A stretch of DNA of 64,000 bases from Herbaspirillum robiniae (GCF_002213415.1 NZ_NJGU01000006.1:430037-494036); one strand, 5' to 3'. Shown: positions 32,349-41,245, numbered from the stretch's first letter. The notes: generated by a model not told the origin, from the sequence alone. Translations and numbers: made by a program.

Positions 32349-33644
32349 TCAACCGCGACGCCGCAGCAGCGCGTACAGGATGATGGCGCCGAAGGTGGCG
32401 GTACCGATGCCGCCCAACGCGAAGCCGCCCAGCTTCAGCGTGAAGTCGCCGGCGCCCAGCACCAGGGTCACGGCGGCCACGATCAGGTTGGTGTTGTTGG
32501 AGAAGTCGACCTTGTTCTCGACCCAGATGCGCGCGCCGGAGACGGTGATCAGGCCGAACACCACGATCGACACGCCGCCCAGCACCGCGCCCGGAATGGT
32601 CAGGATGACCGCGCCGAACTTGGGCGAGAAGCCGAGCAGGATCGCAATCACCGCCGCCACCACGAACACCAGCGTGGAGTAGATCTTGGTCACGGCCATC
32701 ACGCCGATGTTCTCGGCATAGGTGGTCACGCCGGTGCCGCCCACGCTGCCCGAGAGCATGGTGGCCAGGCCGTCGCCGATGAAGGCGCGGCCGATGTAGC
32801 GGTCCATGTTCTGGCCGGTCATGGCCGAGACGGCCTTGATGTGGCCCAGGTTTTCCGCCACCAGGATGATGGCCACCGGCGCCAGGAGCGCCATCGCGCT
32901 GCCCTGGAACACCGGGGTCGCGAAGTGCGGCACGCCGAACCAGGCGGCGTTGGCGACGACCGAAAAGTCGATCGGCTTGCCCAGCCCGGCGCCGTTGGTC
33001 AGGATCGCATAGATCACATAGGCCAGCAGCAGGCCGACCAGGATCAGCAGGCGCTGTAGCATGCCGCGCGTAAACACCGCCACGAAGCCCACGCACAGCA
33101 CGGTGGCCAGCGCCATCCACGAGTCGAAGCTGTTGCCGGAGACGCCCTTGACCGCGATCGGCGCCAGGTTCAGGCCGATCACCGCCACCACCGAGCCGGT
33201 CACCACCGGCGGCATCAGCGATTCGATCCAGCGCGTGCCCACGCCCGAGACGATCAGGCCGATCACGGTATAGGCCGCGCCGCAGGCGATGATGCCGCCC
33301 AGCGCCACGCCCAGGTTGGCGTTGGGGCCGGAGCCGGCATAGCCGGTCACGGCGATCACCAGGCCGATGAAGGAGAAGCTGGAGCCCAGGTAGCTCGGCA
33401 CGCGGCCGCCCACCAGCAGGAAGAACAGCAGCGTGCCCACGCCCGACATCAGGATCGCCAGGTTGGGATCGAACCCCATCAGCAGCGGCGCCAGCACGGT
33501 CGAGCCGAACATGGCCACCACGTGCTGCACGCCCATGGCCAGCGTCTGCGGCGCGGGCAGGCGCTCATCGGCGGCGATGACGGTCCCCTGACCGTCGTTG
33601 GTGCCGCTGCGCAGCCGCCATTGGGGGAAATAAGAACCCGGCAT
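32349..33644 (-). CDS. uraA: NCS2-family uracil/xanthine-type permease (UraA/RutG-like)
   Basis: 431 aa with about 14 hydrophobic segments. A proton-driven nucleobase importer of the inner membrane. GVQHVVAMFGSTVLAPLLMGFDPN, the substrate-site stretch VAENLGHIKAVSAMTGQ and the NAT-type GGTGVTTYAENIGVM motif identify it. UraA and RutG cannot be separated with certainty; no rut genes adjoin. A promoter and a terminator frame it as a single unit. Confidence 0.88.
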   Translation of the reverse strand: MPGSYFPQWRLRSGTNDGQGTVIAADERLPAPQTLAMGVQHVVAMFGSTVLAPLLMGFDPNLAILMSGVGTLLFFLLVGGRVPSYLGSSFSFIGLVIAVTGYAGSGPNANLGVALGGIIACGAAYTVIGLIVSGVGTRWIESLMPPVVTGSVVAVIGLNLAPIAVKGVSGNSFDSWMALATVLCVGFVAVFTRGMLQRLLILVGLLLAYVIYAILTNGAGLGKPIDFSVVANAAWFGVPHFATPVFQGSAMALLAPVAIILVAENLGHIKAVSAMTGQNMDRYIGRAFIGDGLATMLSGSVGGTGVTTYAENIGVMAVTKIYSTLVFVVAAVIAILLGFSPKFGAVILTIPGAVLGGVSIVVFGLITVSGARIWVENKVDFSNNTNLIVAAVTLVLGAGDFTLKLGGFALGGIGTATFGAIILYALLRRRG

Positions 33645-33691
33645 GGATATCCCTTTCGTTATGGATTATTGGATTTTGCTTGACGGGGGCT

Positions 33692-33720
33692 AGTGTATTG
33701 AGCGGCAGGCCAAATAACAA
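33692..33720 (-). promoter_or_regulatory. Probable promoter of the uracil-type permease gene
   Basis: On the minus strand TTGTTA (33715-33720) and TACACT (33692-33697), spacing 17. Leader of about 40 bases. Confidence 0.5.
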
Positions 33721-33933
33721 TTGGTCTGGCGGGCCGCGCGGCAAAAAATATCAAAAAGATTTTCCGCCGCGCGCCGGCTGCTGCGCGGCGGTGCAAAAAG
33801 CGGGGATGGTGCATCGGCCCGCCCCAAAAAAGACGGCCGGCGATGCGCGCGGGAAGCCGCGGCATGCGAGGCACGGGCATGCTTCTTGCGCCTCGGGAAC
33901 GGTTAGAATCACGCCGCCACGCAAGAGAACAAG

Positions 33934-34371
33934 ATGCACATGATGAACCTCACCACCCCCGCCCTGCTGTTTCCCGCCACCTCGTTGCTGCTGCTGGCCT
34001 ACACCAACCGCTTCCTGGTGCTGGCCCAGCTGATCCGCAACCTGCAGAACCAGGACAAGGACGACGGCCGCGACCGCGTCATCCGCCAGATCCTCAACCT
34101 GCGCAAGCGCATCGTGCTCACGCGCTACATGCAGGCGCTGGGCGTGTCGAGCTTCATCATGTGCGCCGTCTCGATGTTCCTGATCTTCATCGAGCGCGAC
34201 CACATGGCCGAGGCCTTCTTCGGCATCAGCCTGTTCCTGCTGGTGATGTCGCTGCTCGTCTCGCTGTGGGAAATCACGATCAGCACGCGCGCCATCGAGA
34301 TCACGCTGGAAGACATGGAGCAAAAGCTGCGCGCCGCCTCGGCGATCGCCCCGCGCCGCACGCCGGAGTGA
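33934..34371 (+). CDS. DUF2721-type membrane protein
   Basis: 145 aa with an N-terminal membrane segment (about 9-30) and two more (about 65-85, 92-112). A charged loop RVIRQILNLRKRIVLTRYMQALG lies between and an amphipathic tail follows. This architecture matches DUF2721, function unknown. The first ATG is used; ATGs at 33940 and 33943 are alternatives. Confidence 0.75.
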   Translation: MHMMNLTTPALLFPATSLLLLAYTNRFLVLAQLIRNLQNQDKDDGRDRVIRQILNLRKRIVLTRYMQALGVSSFIMCAVSMFLIFIERDHMAEAFFGISLFLLVMSLLVSLWEITISTRAIEITLEDMEQKLRAASAIAPRRTPE

Positions 34372-34497
34372 AGCCTTTTCACCGGCCGCGCGAATTTTCT
34401 TGAACGCCGGCCGCCGGGGAAAATGTGATAATCGGGCGGCATTGCCCCGCATGGCAGACATGCGCGGGCGAGCCCACCCTCGACAATGGAGACCCAC

Positions 34498-34800
34498 ATG
34501 ATCCTGGAACTGGCGGACATCCGCATCCAACCCGGCAAGCAAGCAGAATTCGACGAAGCCATCCAGCGCGGCATCGCGCAGACCATCGCAAAATCCAAGG
34601 GCTACCTCGGCCACAAGGTGCAAAAAGGCGTGGAGTCGCCCGAGCGCTACCTGCTGATGGTGCACTGGGCCACGCTGGAAAACCACACCGTGGACTTCCG
34701 CGAATCGCCCGCCTTCACCGAATGGCGCGGCATCGTCGGCCCCTTCTTTGCCGGCGCGCCCACCGTCGAGCACTTTGCGCTGCTGACCGAATCGGCCTGA
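34498..34800 (+). CDS. Antibiotic biosynthesis monooxygenase (ABM) domain protein
   Basis: 100 aa ferredoxin-like ABM fold (IRIQPGKQAEFDEAI, YLLMVHWATLENHTVDFRESPAFTEW). Stand-alone ABM proteins are often small oxygenases or quinol-related enzymes; the substrate here is unknown. The start at 34498 has GGAGA at the right distance; an ATG at 34486 overlaps that site. Confidence 0.85.
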   Translation: MILELADIRIQPGKQAEFDEAIQRGIAQTIAKSKGYLGHKVQKGVESPERYLLMVHWATLENHTVDFRESPAFTEWRGIVGPFFAGAPTVEHFALLTESA

Positions 34801-34994
34801 TATCCTGTGGCCTGCCGCCCGCCAGGCGGGCCGCGGAACGAATGTTTCCCGGCCCGGACTAACGGGCTTGCAGGCCGCGCGCGGAGATCCCGACGGCTTG
34901 CCGGAATGACAAGCGCGCAGGCACGATCGCGCGCCCTCCCCGCCATGCACAGCCACAACAAGAGCGAGCGCCCCGCCGCACGCCAGGAATCCGG

Positions 34995-35579
34995 ATGACC
35001 AGACTGCCCCGCCTCATTGCCCCTCACGTACGCCGCCGCACCCGCCTCATGGCAGGCGCCTGTTCACTGGGCGCGGCGCTCGCGCTGGGCGGCTGCAACA
35101 ACTTCAGCGGCGAAGAGCAACGCCAGGCCGAGGTGATCGGCGCCTTCTACAACATCCATATCAAGAACGCCATTCCCGGGCTGCCGTCGGCCGACGAACT
35201 GCGCCAGTACCAGCCGCTGGTCAGCCGCGCGCTGTTTTCGCTGCTCACGCAGGCCGAGGCCGCCGATGCGCGCTATCACGCCGCAGCCGGTAGCCAGGCG
35301 CCGCCCATCATCGAGGGCGACCTGTTCACCTCGCTCTACGAAGGCGCCACCTCCTTCACCGTCGAGTCATGCGACACCGAAGACAGCCGCTCCTCCTGCC
35401 AGGTCGCCTTCCGGTACAAGAAGGACGGCGCCGAGGAAGCCTGGAACGACAAGGTGCTGCTGGTGCGCGAAGACCAGCACTGGCGCATCGACGACATCGA
35501 GTTCATCGGCAACGACCAGTCCTCGCAACGCGAATATCTCACCGACACCCTGGCCGACGCCATCAAGGAAGGCGGCTGA
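34995..35579 (+). CDS. DUF3828-like lipoprotein, paralogue of the next gene
   Basis: 194 aa. A long basic N-region leads to the lipobox LGGC (C34). The mature domain shares with the gene at 35999-36553 the series FY-x-x-H, ALFSLLTQAEAADAR, PPIIEGDLFTSLYEGATSF, a cysteine pair with DSRSSC, WNDKVLLVRED and WRIDDIEFIG. The arrangement resembles DUF3828, a family of periplasmic lipoproteins without known activity. The pair is a tandem duplication with low remaining identity. Confidence 0.78.
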   Translation: MTRLPRLIAPHVRRRTRLMAGACSLGAALALGGCNNFSGEEQRQAEVIGAFYNIHIKNAIPGLPSADELRQYQPLVSRALFSLLTQAEAADARYHAAAGSQAPPIIEGDLFTSLYEGATSFTVESCDTEDSRSSCQVAFRYKKDGAEEAWNDKVLLVREDQHWRIDDIEFIGNDQSSQREYLTDTLADAIKEGG

Positions 35580-35998
35580 ACGCCGTTACCGGTGCAGCGG
35601 CGGCAGGCGCATCTATCGGCGACATTTCCCGGTTGACAACATTTGTCCGCGAAACGCCCGCAACGCAGCCGCAGGCGGCGGAATTGGCGGACTTTTGGCG
35701 ATGTGTTCTCGGCCTCTTCCGTAGCGCAAAGGGCGTAAGCTTGCCGTGAAGAATGCTTGTCGTTTTTGCCACCGCCATGCGGTCCGGCGAAACCGGAAAT
35801 CGGGGATCTGCCGGCCCAGGGCCGGAAACTCTGCAGGCAATGACATCGGGACCCGCGCCCGCGGACGGCAGGCTTTGCCGCCCGCGGCTACGCGCGTGCG
35901 CTGCTGCGGCGTCGCCCATGCGGCGCGGCATCGAACAGAATACGAAACGGCAATACGTGCCGCTTCCGGCGAGGAAGCGCACAAAGGGAGAACGGATT
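35580..35998. other. 419-bp gap between the two paralogous lipoprotein genes
   Basis: No coding frame, RNA or repeat that I can support. The stretch just upstream of 35999 carries AGGGAG as the ribosome site of the second gene. Confidence 0.5.
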
Positions 35999-36553
35999 GT
36001 GAAGCGGATCGGCAAAATACTCATCGTCGCGGCAAGCCTGTTGCTTGCCGCCTGCTCGGGCAACGACGAGGGCAAGGCGAAGGAGCTGGTCAACGATTTC
36101 TATCAGTCGCACCAGACCGCGCACCCGTCGGGCGCATTGACGCTCAAGGAACTGATCACCTTCCGCCGCTTCCTGTCGGTGCCGCTGTTCGACCTGCTCA
36201 AGGATGTCTCGGTGGCCGAGGAGGCGCGCGTGGCGCAGTCCGCGGCCGACCCGCTGCCGCCGCTGTTCGAAGGCGACATCTTCACCGCCAATCCGGCCGG
36301 CGCCTCGACCTTCCGCGTGCTCAAGTGCGAGATGCAGGAACGCGAAAGCACCTGCTCGGTGGAGCTGATCTTCAGCGACGCCAAGCTGAAGTCGCCGTCG
36401 AAGTGGATCGACAAGGTGCAGCTCACCCGCGACGCCCGCGGCTGGGTGATCGACAACATCGACTACGCCGGCGGCGCCGCCCCGATGCGCAGCGGCAACC
36501 TGCAGGACGCGCTGCGCAAGCTGTTGAAGCGCGATACGCCGCCGCTGCAGTAA
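35999..36553 (+). CDS. DUF3828-like lipoprotein, paralogue of the preceding gene
   Basis: 184 aa, GTG start with AGGGAG nine bases upstream; the Lys-rich start KRIGKILIVAA fits a lipoprotein signal with lipobox LAAC (C19). The matching blocks are NDFYQSHQTAH, LFDLLKDVSVAEEAR, PPLFEGDIFTANPAGASTF, CEMQERESTC, WIDKVQLTRDARGWVIDNIDY. An earlier in-frame ATG would place the signal in the middle of the protein and is rejected. Function unknown; outer-membrane or periplasmic location inferred. Confidence 0.78.
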   Translation: MKRIGKILIVAASLLLAACSGNDEGKAKELVNDFYQSHQTAHPSGALTLKELITFRRFLSVPLFDLLKDVSVAEEARVAQSAADPLPPLFEGDIFTANPAGASTFRVLKCEMQERESTCSVELIFSDAKLKSPSKWIDKVQLTRDARGWVIDNIDYAGGAAPMRSGNLQDALRKLLKRDTPPLQ

Positions 36554-36622
36554 TCCCTTCCCTGCCGTTCGAAAATCCGCTCCGCAATGGCGCCGCAAGG
36601 CTGCCTGCGGGCTCGGAGGCTC

Positions 36623-36628
36623 TATAAT
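36623..36628 (+). promoter_or_regulatory. Probable sbcB promoter -10 box
   Basis: TATAAT, 38 bases before the sbcB ATG; the -35 at 17 spacing (GCTGCC) is weak. Confidence 0.45.
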
Positions 36629-36665
36629 CGCGCGATCGACTTTTTACAGCCTGCACAAACGCGCG

Positions 36666-38102
36666 ATGTCCAACCATACCTTCCTCTGGCACGACTACGA
36701 AACCTTCGGCGTGGTCCCGCGCCGCGACCGGCCGGCGCAGTTCGCCGCCGTGCGCACCGATGCCGAACTCAACGAGATCGGCGAGCCGATCATGATCTAC
36801 TGCCGGCCGGCCCCGGACTTCCTGCCCGACCCCGTGTCCTGCCTGATCACCGGCATCACGCCCCAGCATTGCCTGGAGCAGGGCCTGCCCGAGCATGAGT
36901 TCGCCGCGCAGATCGAGCAGGCGCTGGCCGAGCCCGGCACCATCGGCGTGGGCTACAACACCATCCGCTTCGACGACGAGGTCACGCGCTTCATGTTCTG
37001 GCGCAACCTGATCGACCCGTACGCGCGCGAGTGGCAAAACGGCTGCGGCCGCTGGGACCTGCTGGACGTGGTGCGCCTGTGCTACGCGCTGCGCCCCGAG
37101 GGCATCCACTGGCCGACCAAGGAAGACGGCAGCGTCAGCTTCAAGCTGGAGCAGCTTTCCAAGGCCAACGGCCTGGTGCACGAGGCGGCGCACGATGCGC
37201 TCTCCGACGTGCGCGCCACCATCGCGCTGGCGCGCCTGATCCGCGAGAAGAATCCGCGCCTGTTCGACTTCGCGCTGGCGTTGCACAAGAAGGACAAGGC
37301 GGCTGCCGAGATCGGCCTGCCGGTGAACAAGCCCTTCCTGCACGTCTCGGGCATGTTCCCGGTGGCCAATGGCTGCCTGGCGCTGATGTGGCCGCTGGGC
37401 ATGCACCCGACCAACAAGAACGAGGTGATCGCCTGGGACCTGTCGGCCGACCCGACCGAACTGGCGACACTGGACGCGGCCGCCGTGCGCGAGCGCATGT
37501 TCAGCAAGCGCGACGCCCTGCCCGAGGGCGTCACCCGCCTGCCGGTCAAGAGCATCCACCTGAACAAGTCGCCGATGGTGGTGGGCAGCCTGAAAACCCT
37601 GAGCGCGGCGCGCGCGGCCGAGCTGGGCATCGACGTGGAGGCGGCGCTGCGCCATGCCGACCTCGCCGCCGCCCTGCCCGACCTGTCGGCGCTGTGGCGC
37701 GAGGTCTTCCATCGCGAGCCGGAAGGCACGCCGGATGTGGACGAGGATTTGTACGGCGGCTTCATCGGCAACGGCGACCGCCGCCAGCTGCAGCAGCTGC
37801 GCTCGCTGCCGCCGCAGGAACTGGCGCGCACCAGCGTGGCCTTCGACGACGCGCGGCTCAACGAGATCCTGTTCCGCTACCGCGCCCGCAACTTCCCCGA
37901 CACGCTCAGCGCCGAAGAAGCCCAGCATTGGGAAGAACACCGCGCGGCGCGCCTGTTCGACGGCGCCGGCGGTGCGCGCACCATCGCGCAGCTGTTCGAG
38001 GAAATCGACCGCCTGCAGGAAGAAGCGGACGACGAACGCACCCAGGACGTCCTGGGCGCGCTCTACGATTATGCGGAGATGATCGCGCCGGCCAACATGT
38101 AG
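36666..38102 (+). CDS. sbcB: Exodeoxyribonuclease I
   Basis: 478 aa DEDD 3'-5' exonuclease acting on single-stranded DNA in recombination and mismatch repair. Exo motif 1 is HDYETFG with D10 and E12; GYNTIRFDDEVTRFMFWRN and HDALSDVRATIALARLI carry the other acidic residues. The SH3-like and C-terminal helical domains that complete ExoI follow (RARNFPDTLSAEEAQHW). Length matches E. coli ExoI. Confidence 0.96.
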   Translation: MSNHTFLWHDYETFGVVPRRDRPAQFAAVRTDAELNEIGEPIMIYCRPAPDFLPDPVSCLITGITPQHCLEQGLPEHEFAAQIEQALAEPGTIGVGYNTIRFDDEVTRFMFWRNLIDPYAREWQNGCGRWDLLDVVRLCYALRPEGIHWPTKEDGSVSFKLEQLSKANGLVHEAAHDALSDVRATIALARLIREKNPRLFDFALALHKKDKAAAEIGLPVNKPFLHVSGMFPVANGCLALMWPLGMHPTNKNEVIAWDLSADPTELATLDAAAVRERMFSKRDALPEGVTRLPVKSIHLNKSPMVVGSLKTLSAARAAELGIDVEAALRHADLAAALPDLSALWREVFHREPEGTPDVDEDLYGGFIGNGDRRQLQQLRSLPPQELARTSVAFDDARLNEILFRYRARNFPDTLSAEEAQHWEEHRAARLFDGAGGARTIAQLFEEIDRLQEEADDERTQDVLGALYDYAEMIAPANM

Positions 38103-38133
38103 GCGGCGCGGCTGCGACTGCAGCCGTGGCCGC

Positions 38134-38436
38134 TCACTCGGTGGCCGGGCGTCCCTGCGACTTCAGCTTGCCGATGAATTCGCGCATGGCCGGCTGGATC
38201 TCTTCGAACAGCGGGTGCTTGCGGTTCTTCAGCATGACTTCCGAAAACAGCTTCAGGCCCAGCGCCAGCTGCGCGCTGGTGTCGGCGTCGAACTGGCCGT
38301 TGCCGCGGATGCGCTCGATGATGGCGAAGATGTCGTCGTGGTTGCCCGCCTCAAAATTCAGCGGCGCGTGCTGCTGCTGGCCTTCGGAGGCGGTGGCCAG
38401 GTGCTCCAGGGTGATGCGGTAGCGATGTTCTTTCAT
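38134..38436 (-). CDS. DUF1840 family protein
   Basis: 100 aa acidic cytoplasmic protein. YRITLEHLATASEG with FEAGNHDDIFAIIERIRGNGQF and LALGLKLFSEVMLKNRKHPLFEE is characteristic of DUF1840, found in betaproteobacteria, function unknown. It lies 62 bases downstream of the PadR-type regulator and is probably co-transcribed. Confidence 0.8.
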   Translation of the reverse strand: MKEHRYRITLEHLATASEGQQQHAPLNFEAGNHDDIFAIIERIRGNGQFDADTSAQLALGLKLFSEVMLKNRKHPLFEEIQPAMREFIGKLKSQGRPATE

Positions 38437-38498
38437 GGTTTCCCTTTCAACGATGCTTGGCAGGCGCCGATCCCGCGCGGGACGGCGCCTGTCGTCAA

Positions 38499-39086
38499 TC
38501 AGCTGCGCTCGACGGCCACTGCGGCCTGGTCGATGATGTCGACGATGGCGTGCAGCTCTTCCTTCGTCAGGCGGCCCCGGGCCAGGCGCGCATGCAGCGC
38601 CATGCGGAAGTTCTGCACCGCGCGGCGCAGCTCCGGGGAATCCTCGTCGGGCCGTTCGGCGCGGCGGATCTCGAACTTGCGCAGCACCTGCTGCAGCATT
38701 TCATTGTTCTCCTGCAGATGCGCCTGGCCTTCGGCGGTGATGCTGTAGAGCTTCTTGCCGCCGTCTTCGTTGCCGACCGAGGCGTAGCCCATTTCTTCCA
38801 GCAGCGTCAGCGTCGGGTAGACCACGCCCGGGCTCGGGCTGTAGCCGCCGCCGACCAACTGCTCGATGGCCTTGATGATTTCATAGCCGTGGCGCGGCTT
38901 TTCCTGCAACAGGTGGAGCATCACGACGCGCAATGCGCCCTGCTCGAACATGCGCGCCCCGCGGCCGCCTTCGCCGCGCTCCCGCGGGCCGCGCTCCTCG
39001 AACATGCCGCCGCCATGATGCGGGCGGTCAAAACGGTGGTGGTGTTTGCCGCCGTGGCCGGCGCGCGCCATCAGATGTCTGAACAT
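38499..39086 (-). CDS. PadR-family transcriptional regulator with His-rich N-terminus (YqjI-like)
   Basis: 195 aa. The first 45 residues are His/Gly/Arg-rich (HGGKHHHRFDRPHHGG), then a PadR winged helix (LLQEKPRHGYEIIKAIEQ, SPGVVYPTLTLLEEMGYASV) and a C-terminal dimerisation helix. This layout matches E. coli YqjI, a nickel-responsive PadR repressor, so metal sensing is a reasonable guess. No yqjH-like reductase is adjacent. Two identical palindromes upstream suggest autoregulation. Confidence 0.88.
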   Translation of the reverse strand: MFRHLMARAGHGGKHHHRFDRPHHGGGMFEERGPRERGEGGRGARMFEQGALRVVMLHLLQEKPRHGYEIIKAIEQLVGGGYSPSPGVVYPTLTLLEEMGYASVGNEDGGKKLYSITAEGQAHLQENNEMLQQVLRKFEIRRAERPDEDSPELRRAVQNFRMALHARLARGRLTKEELHAIVDIIDQAAVAVERS

Positions 39087-39158
39087 GGTGTTTCCTTTTC
39101 GTCTGGTTCATAAAAATCGACTTCATCAAACAGAAGCCGTGTATCGATCGATGGATCC

Positions 39159-39197
39159 AAGATATATCTTAGAAATAGCAAAATCAAGATATATCTT
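39159..39197. promoter_or_regulatory. Twin operator palindromes over the padR-type promoter
   Basis: AAGATATATCTT occurs twice, at 39159-39170 and 39186-39197, 27 bases centre to centre. On the minus strand TTGATT (over the far copy) and TATCTT (within the near copy) form a promoter with 17-base spacing, so a bound repressor would cover both boxes. The region is AT-rich in an otherwise GC-rich window. Divergent control of the gene at 39349 is possible. Confidence 0.8.
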
Positions 39198-39348
39198 AAT
39201 AATATTTTTAGTTGCCATTCTGACATCATTGAACACGCGCACCCGCGCATCGTCAGCCGGGCGACATTGACCGGGCGCCGGAAGTGGTAACTTGGAGGCC
39301 AGCCGGCGCGCCAACGACGCCGCGACGCAAACACCCAAGGAGACCGTC

Positions 39349-39930
39349 ATGCCCCAGCTGCCCATCGGCCGCTTCCCCGTGCCTGAACTGAACGACCTTC
39401 CCGAAGACATCCGCGCCCGCATCCTGGCGGTGCAGGAGAAATCGGGCTTCATCCCCAACGTCTTCCTGGTGCTGGCGCACCGCCCTGACGAGTTCCGCGC
39501 CTTCTTCGCCTATCACGACGCCCTGATGGACAAACCCGGCAAGCTGACCAAGGCCGAGCGTGAAATGATCGTGGTCGCCACCAGCAACGCCAACCAGTGC
39601 CAGTACTGCGTGGTGGCGCACGGCGCGATCCTGCGCATCCGCGCCAAGGACCCGCTGGTGGCCGACCAGGTCGCGATCAACTATCGCAAGGCCGATATCA
39701 CGGACAAGCAAAAAGCCATGCTGGACTTCGCCCTGAAGGTGTCGGCCAGCGCCTGGGCGGTCAATGAGGAGGATTTCGGCGTGCTCAAGCGGCACGGTTT
39801 TGGCGAGGAAGAAGCCTGGGACATCGCCGCGATCGCGGCTTTCTTCGGCATGTCGAACCGGCTGGCCAACGTGACCAGCATGCGGCCCAACGACGAGTTC
39901 TACCTGATGGGGCGGGTGCCCCTGCAATAA
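39349..39930 (+). CDS. AhpD-like carboxymuconolactone decarboxylase family (peroxidase-related) protein
   Basis: 193 aa all-helical protein. The redox motif is C-Q-Y-C in NQCQYCVVAHGAI, with the downstream histidine of AhpD-type enzymes. REMIVVATSNANQC and AFFGMSNRLANVTSMRPNDEFYLMGR are typical of the uncharacterised peroxidase-related subgroup. AAGGAGA supports the ATG at 39349. It is divergent from the PadR-type gene across the twin operators, so it may share that control. Confidence 0.87.
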   Translation: MPQLPIGRFPVPELNDLPEDIRARILAVQEKSGFIPNVFLVLAHRPDEFRAFFAYHDALMDKPGKLTKAEREMIVVATSNANQCQYCVVAHGAILRIRAKDPLVADQVAINYRKADITDKQKAMLDFALKVSASAWAVNEEDFGVLKRHGFGEEEAWDIAAIAAFFGMSNRLANVTSMRPNDEFYLMGRVPLQ

Positions 39931-39933
39931 GGA

Positions 39934-40434
39934 TCAGCGCGACGCCGCGTGCCAGCGCGCCACCAGCGCCAGGCAGGCGCGCAGGTCGCCGCGCACCAGT
40001 TCGCAGGCATGCGCCAGCATCAGGTTGCGCGGCAGCCCGAAGTCCTCGATCAGCATGCCGTCCCGGCAATAGCCGGGCTCGGCCTGCGGCACCTGCGCCA
40101 GCAGATCGGCCTCGGGCGTGTTGTAGCACCACACCTTCTTGCCGCGCCCGACCGCGTAGCCGATCTCGAACACCGTACCCGAATCGGGCTCATGGCCGCG
40201 GAAGTTGCACACGTTCGCCACCACGTAATCGGCCGACTCGATCAGCGCCATGTTGATGTCGAAGATCCCCCGCGAAATCTCGGGCTTGCTCGCCCCTGTC
40301 ACCTCATCATCGCCCGGACAAAGCGCCGCCAGCCCCAGCTCCGCGCACCATTGCTTGATGCGCGCCTTGTGCTGCGCATAGTCGCGCTGGAAAACGTCGG
40401 GGCCGGCCATGTAGATGCGGGGGATGGTGGACAT
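39934..40434 (-). CDS. Nucleoside 2-deoxyribosyltransferase family protein
   Basis: 166 aa. RIYMAGPDVF at the N-terminus and the catalytic acid in HEPDSGTVFEIGYAVGRGK define the family, which moves or hydrolyses deoxyribosyl groups of nucleosides or nucleotides. Convergent with the AhpD-like gene, three bases between stops. Substrate undetermined. Confidence 0.88.
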   Translation of the reverse strand: MSTIPRIYMAGPDVFQRDYAQHKARIKQWCAELGLAALCPGDDEVTGASKPEISRGIFDINMALIESADYVVANVCNFRGHEPDSGTVFEIGYAVGRGKKVWCYNTPEADLLAQVPQAEPGYCRDGMLIEDFGLPRNLMLAHACELVRGDLRACLALVARWHAASR

Positions 40435-40570
40435 GCTGATGTAAGGAGGTGTTGTGAGCGGTGGAGGATACGCCAGATTCTGACGGAATTGGGCAGTGCA
40501 TGTTGCGGCTCCCTGACGGCGGCAACTCGCCTGAGCGTCGCTGATGGAATCCGGCCCTGCTTTCGCGGAC

Positions 40571-40637
40571 GGTGCTCCGTTTCGACCGGAGAAAGATGGA
40601 ACGAGCGCCAGTACATCAGCACGTAGCTAGACCAGAC
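40571..40637. repeat. Dispersed intergenic repeat, copy 1
   Basis: Imperfect direct repeat of 41146-41212: both carry GCTCCG, then TTCGACCGGAGAAAGAT, then GCCAGTACATC and a GACCA end. CTCCG/CGGAG can form a small hairpin. Confidence 0.85.
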
Positions 40638-40736
40638 TGCGCCCAGGGGACAACCGCATGCACGCTGGCTTCGATACGCCGCACAGCGGCTACTCAGTCC
40701 GAACGAGGTTCTCAGAAGCGCGACGAACGACACTGG

Positions 40737-40754
40737 ATCCCGGCCTTCGCCGGG
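40737..40754. repeat. Small palindromic repeat, TCCCGGC-CTTC-GCCGGGA
   Basis: A perfect seven-pair hairpin with CTTC loop, followed by TGACGG. Elements of this type are common between genes in Burkholderiales genomes. Confidence 0.75.
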
Positions 40755-40965
40755 ATGACGGATTAAACAGGATAGCGAGTCTGCACATCGAAGCCGGAGT
40801 CGAAGTGCAAGCGCTAACGACAAAGGCCAAGCAGATAAAGGGGATCGCGAGCAACCGCCCCAATGCCGCAGGCGAGCGGCAAGCACCGCGAGGCCGAAGG
40901 CGAGCACGAAAAGAAACAAGGCAAAGCCGCAGGCGAGCCGGATCGGAAGTCCGCTTCTGCCCAGC

Positions 40966-41051
40966 CGCTGAACCGCGCGGAAAAATGGATCAGAAAGGAG
41001 GCCGGAGCGTAGCGACTTGCCTCCTTTCCCATTTTTCCGTGCGGTTCAGCG
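40966..41051. repeat. Long imperfect inverted repeat (about 86 bp)
   Basis: CGCTGAACCGCGCGG plus AAAAATGG (40966-40988) pairs with CCATTTTTCCG plus TGCGGTTCAGCG (41029-41051). Inside, AAAGGAGGC (40994-41002) pairs with GCCTCCTTT (41019-41027). The whole would fold into one long hairpin. No open frame or target-site duplication is evident, so a MITE- or REP-like element is possible but unproven. Confidence 0.85.
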
Positions 41052-41094
41052 GGCACCCCGAAAGGGGCTGGGCGGTAGCGGCCGCCTTCTTTTG

Positions 41095-41126
41095 CTTACT
41101 TTTCTTGGCGGAGCAAGAAAAGTGAG
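41095..41126. repeat. Hairpin CTTACTTTTCTTG / CAAGAAAAGTGAG
   Basis: Thirteen pairs (one G-T) around GCGGAG. It follows the 86-bp inverted repeat directly and precedes repeat copy 2, suggesting one composite element at roughly 40571-41212. No coding gene is supported in 40435-41245. Confidence 0.8.
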
Positions 41127-41145
41127 CGGCTGCCGGGCCGCCCCC

Positions 41146-41212
41146 GGCGCTCCGCTTCGACCGGAGAAAGATAGGCATAGAGCCAGTACATCGGCATGCA
41201 GCAAGACCAAAC
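41146..41212. repeat. Dispersed intergenic repeat, copy 2
   Basis: See copy 1 at 40571-40637; the copies differ at scattered positions and enclose the inverted repeats. Confidence 0.85.
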
Positions 41213-41245
41213 TACCCAAACCCAGCTCAAGCCATCAAAAAACCA

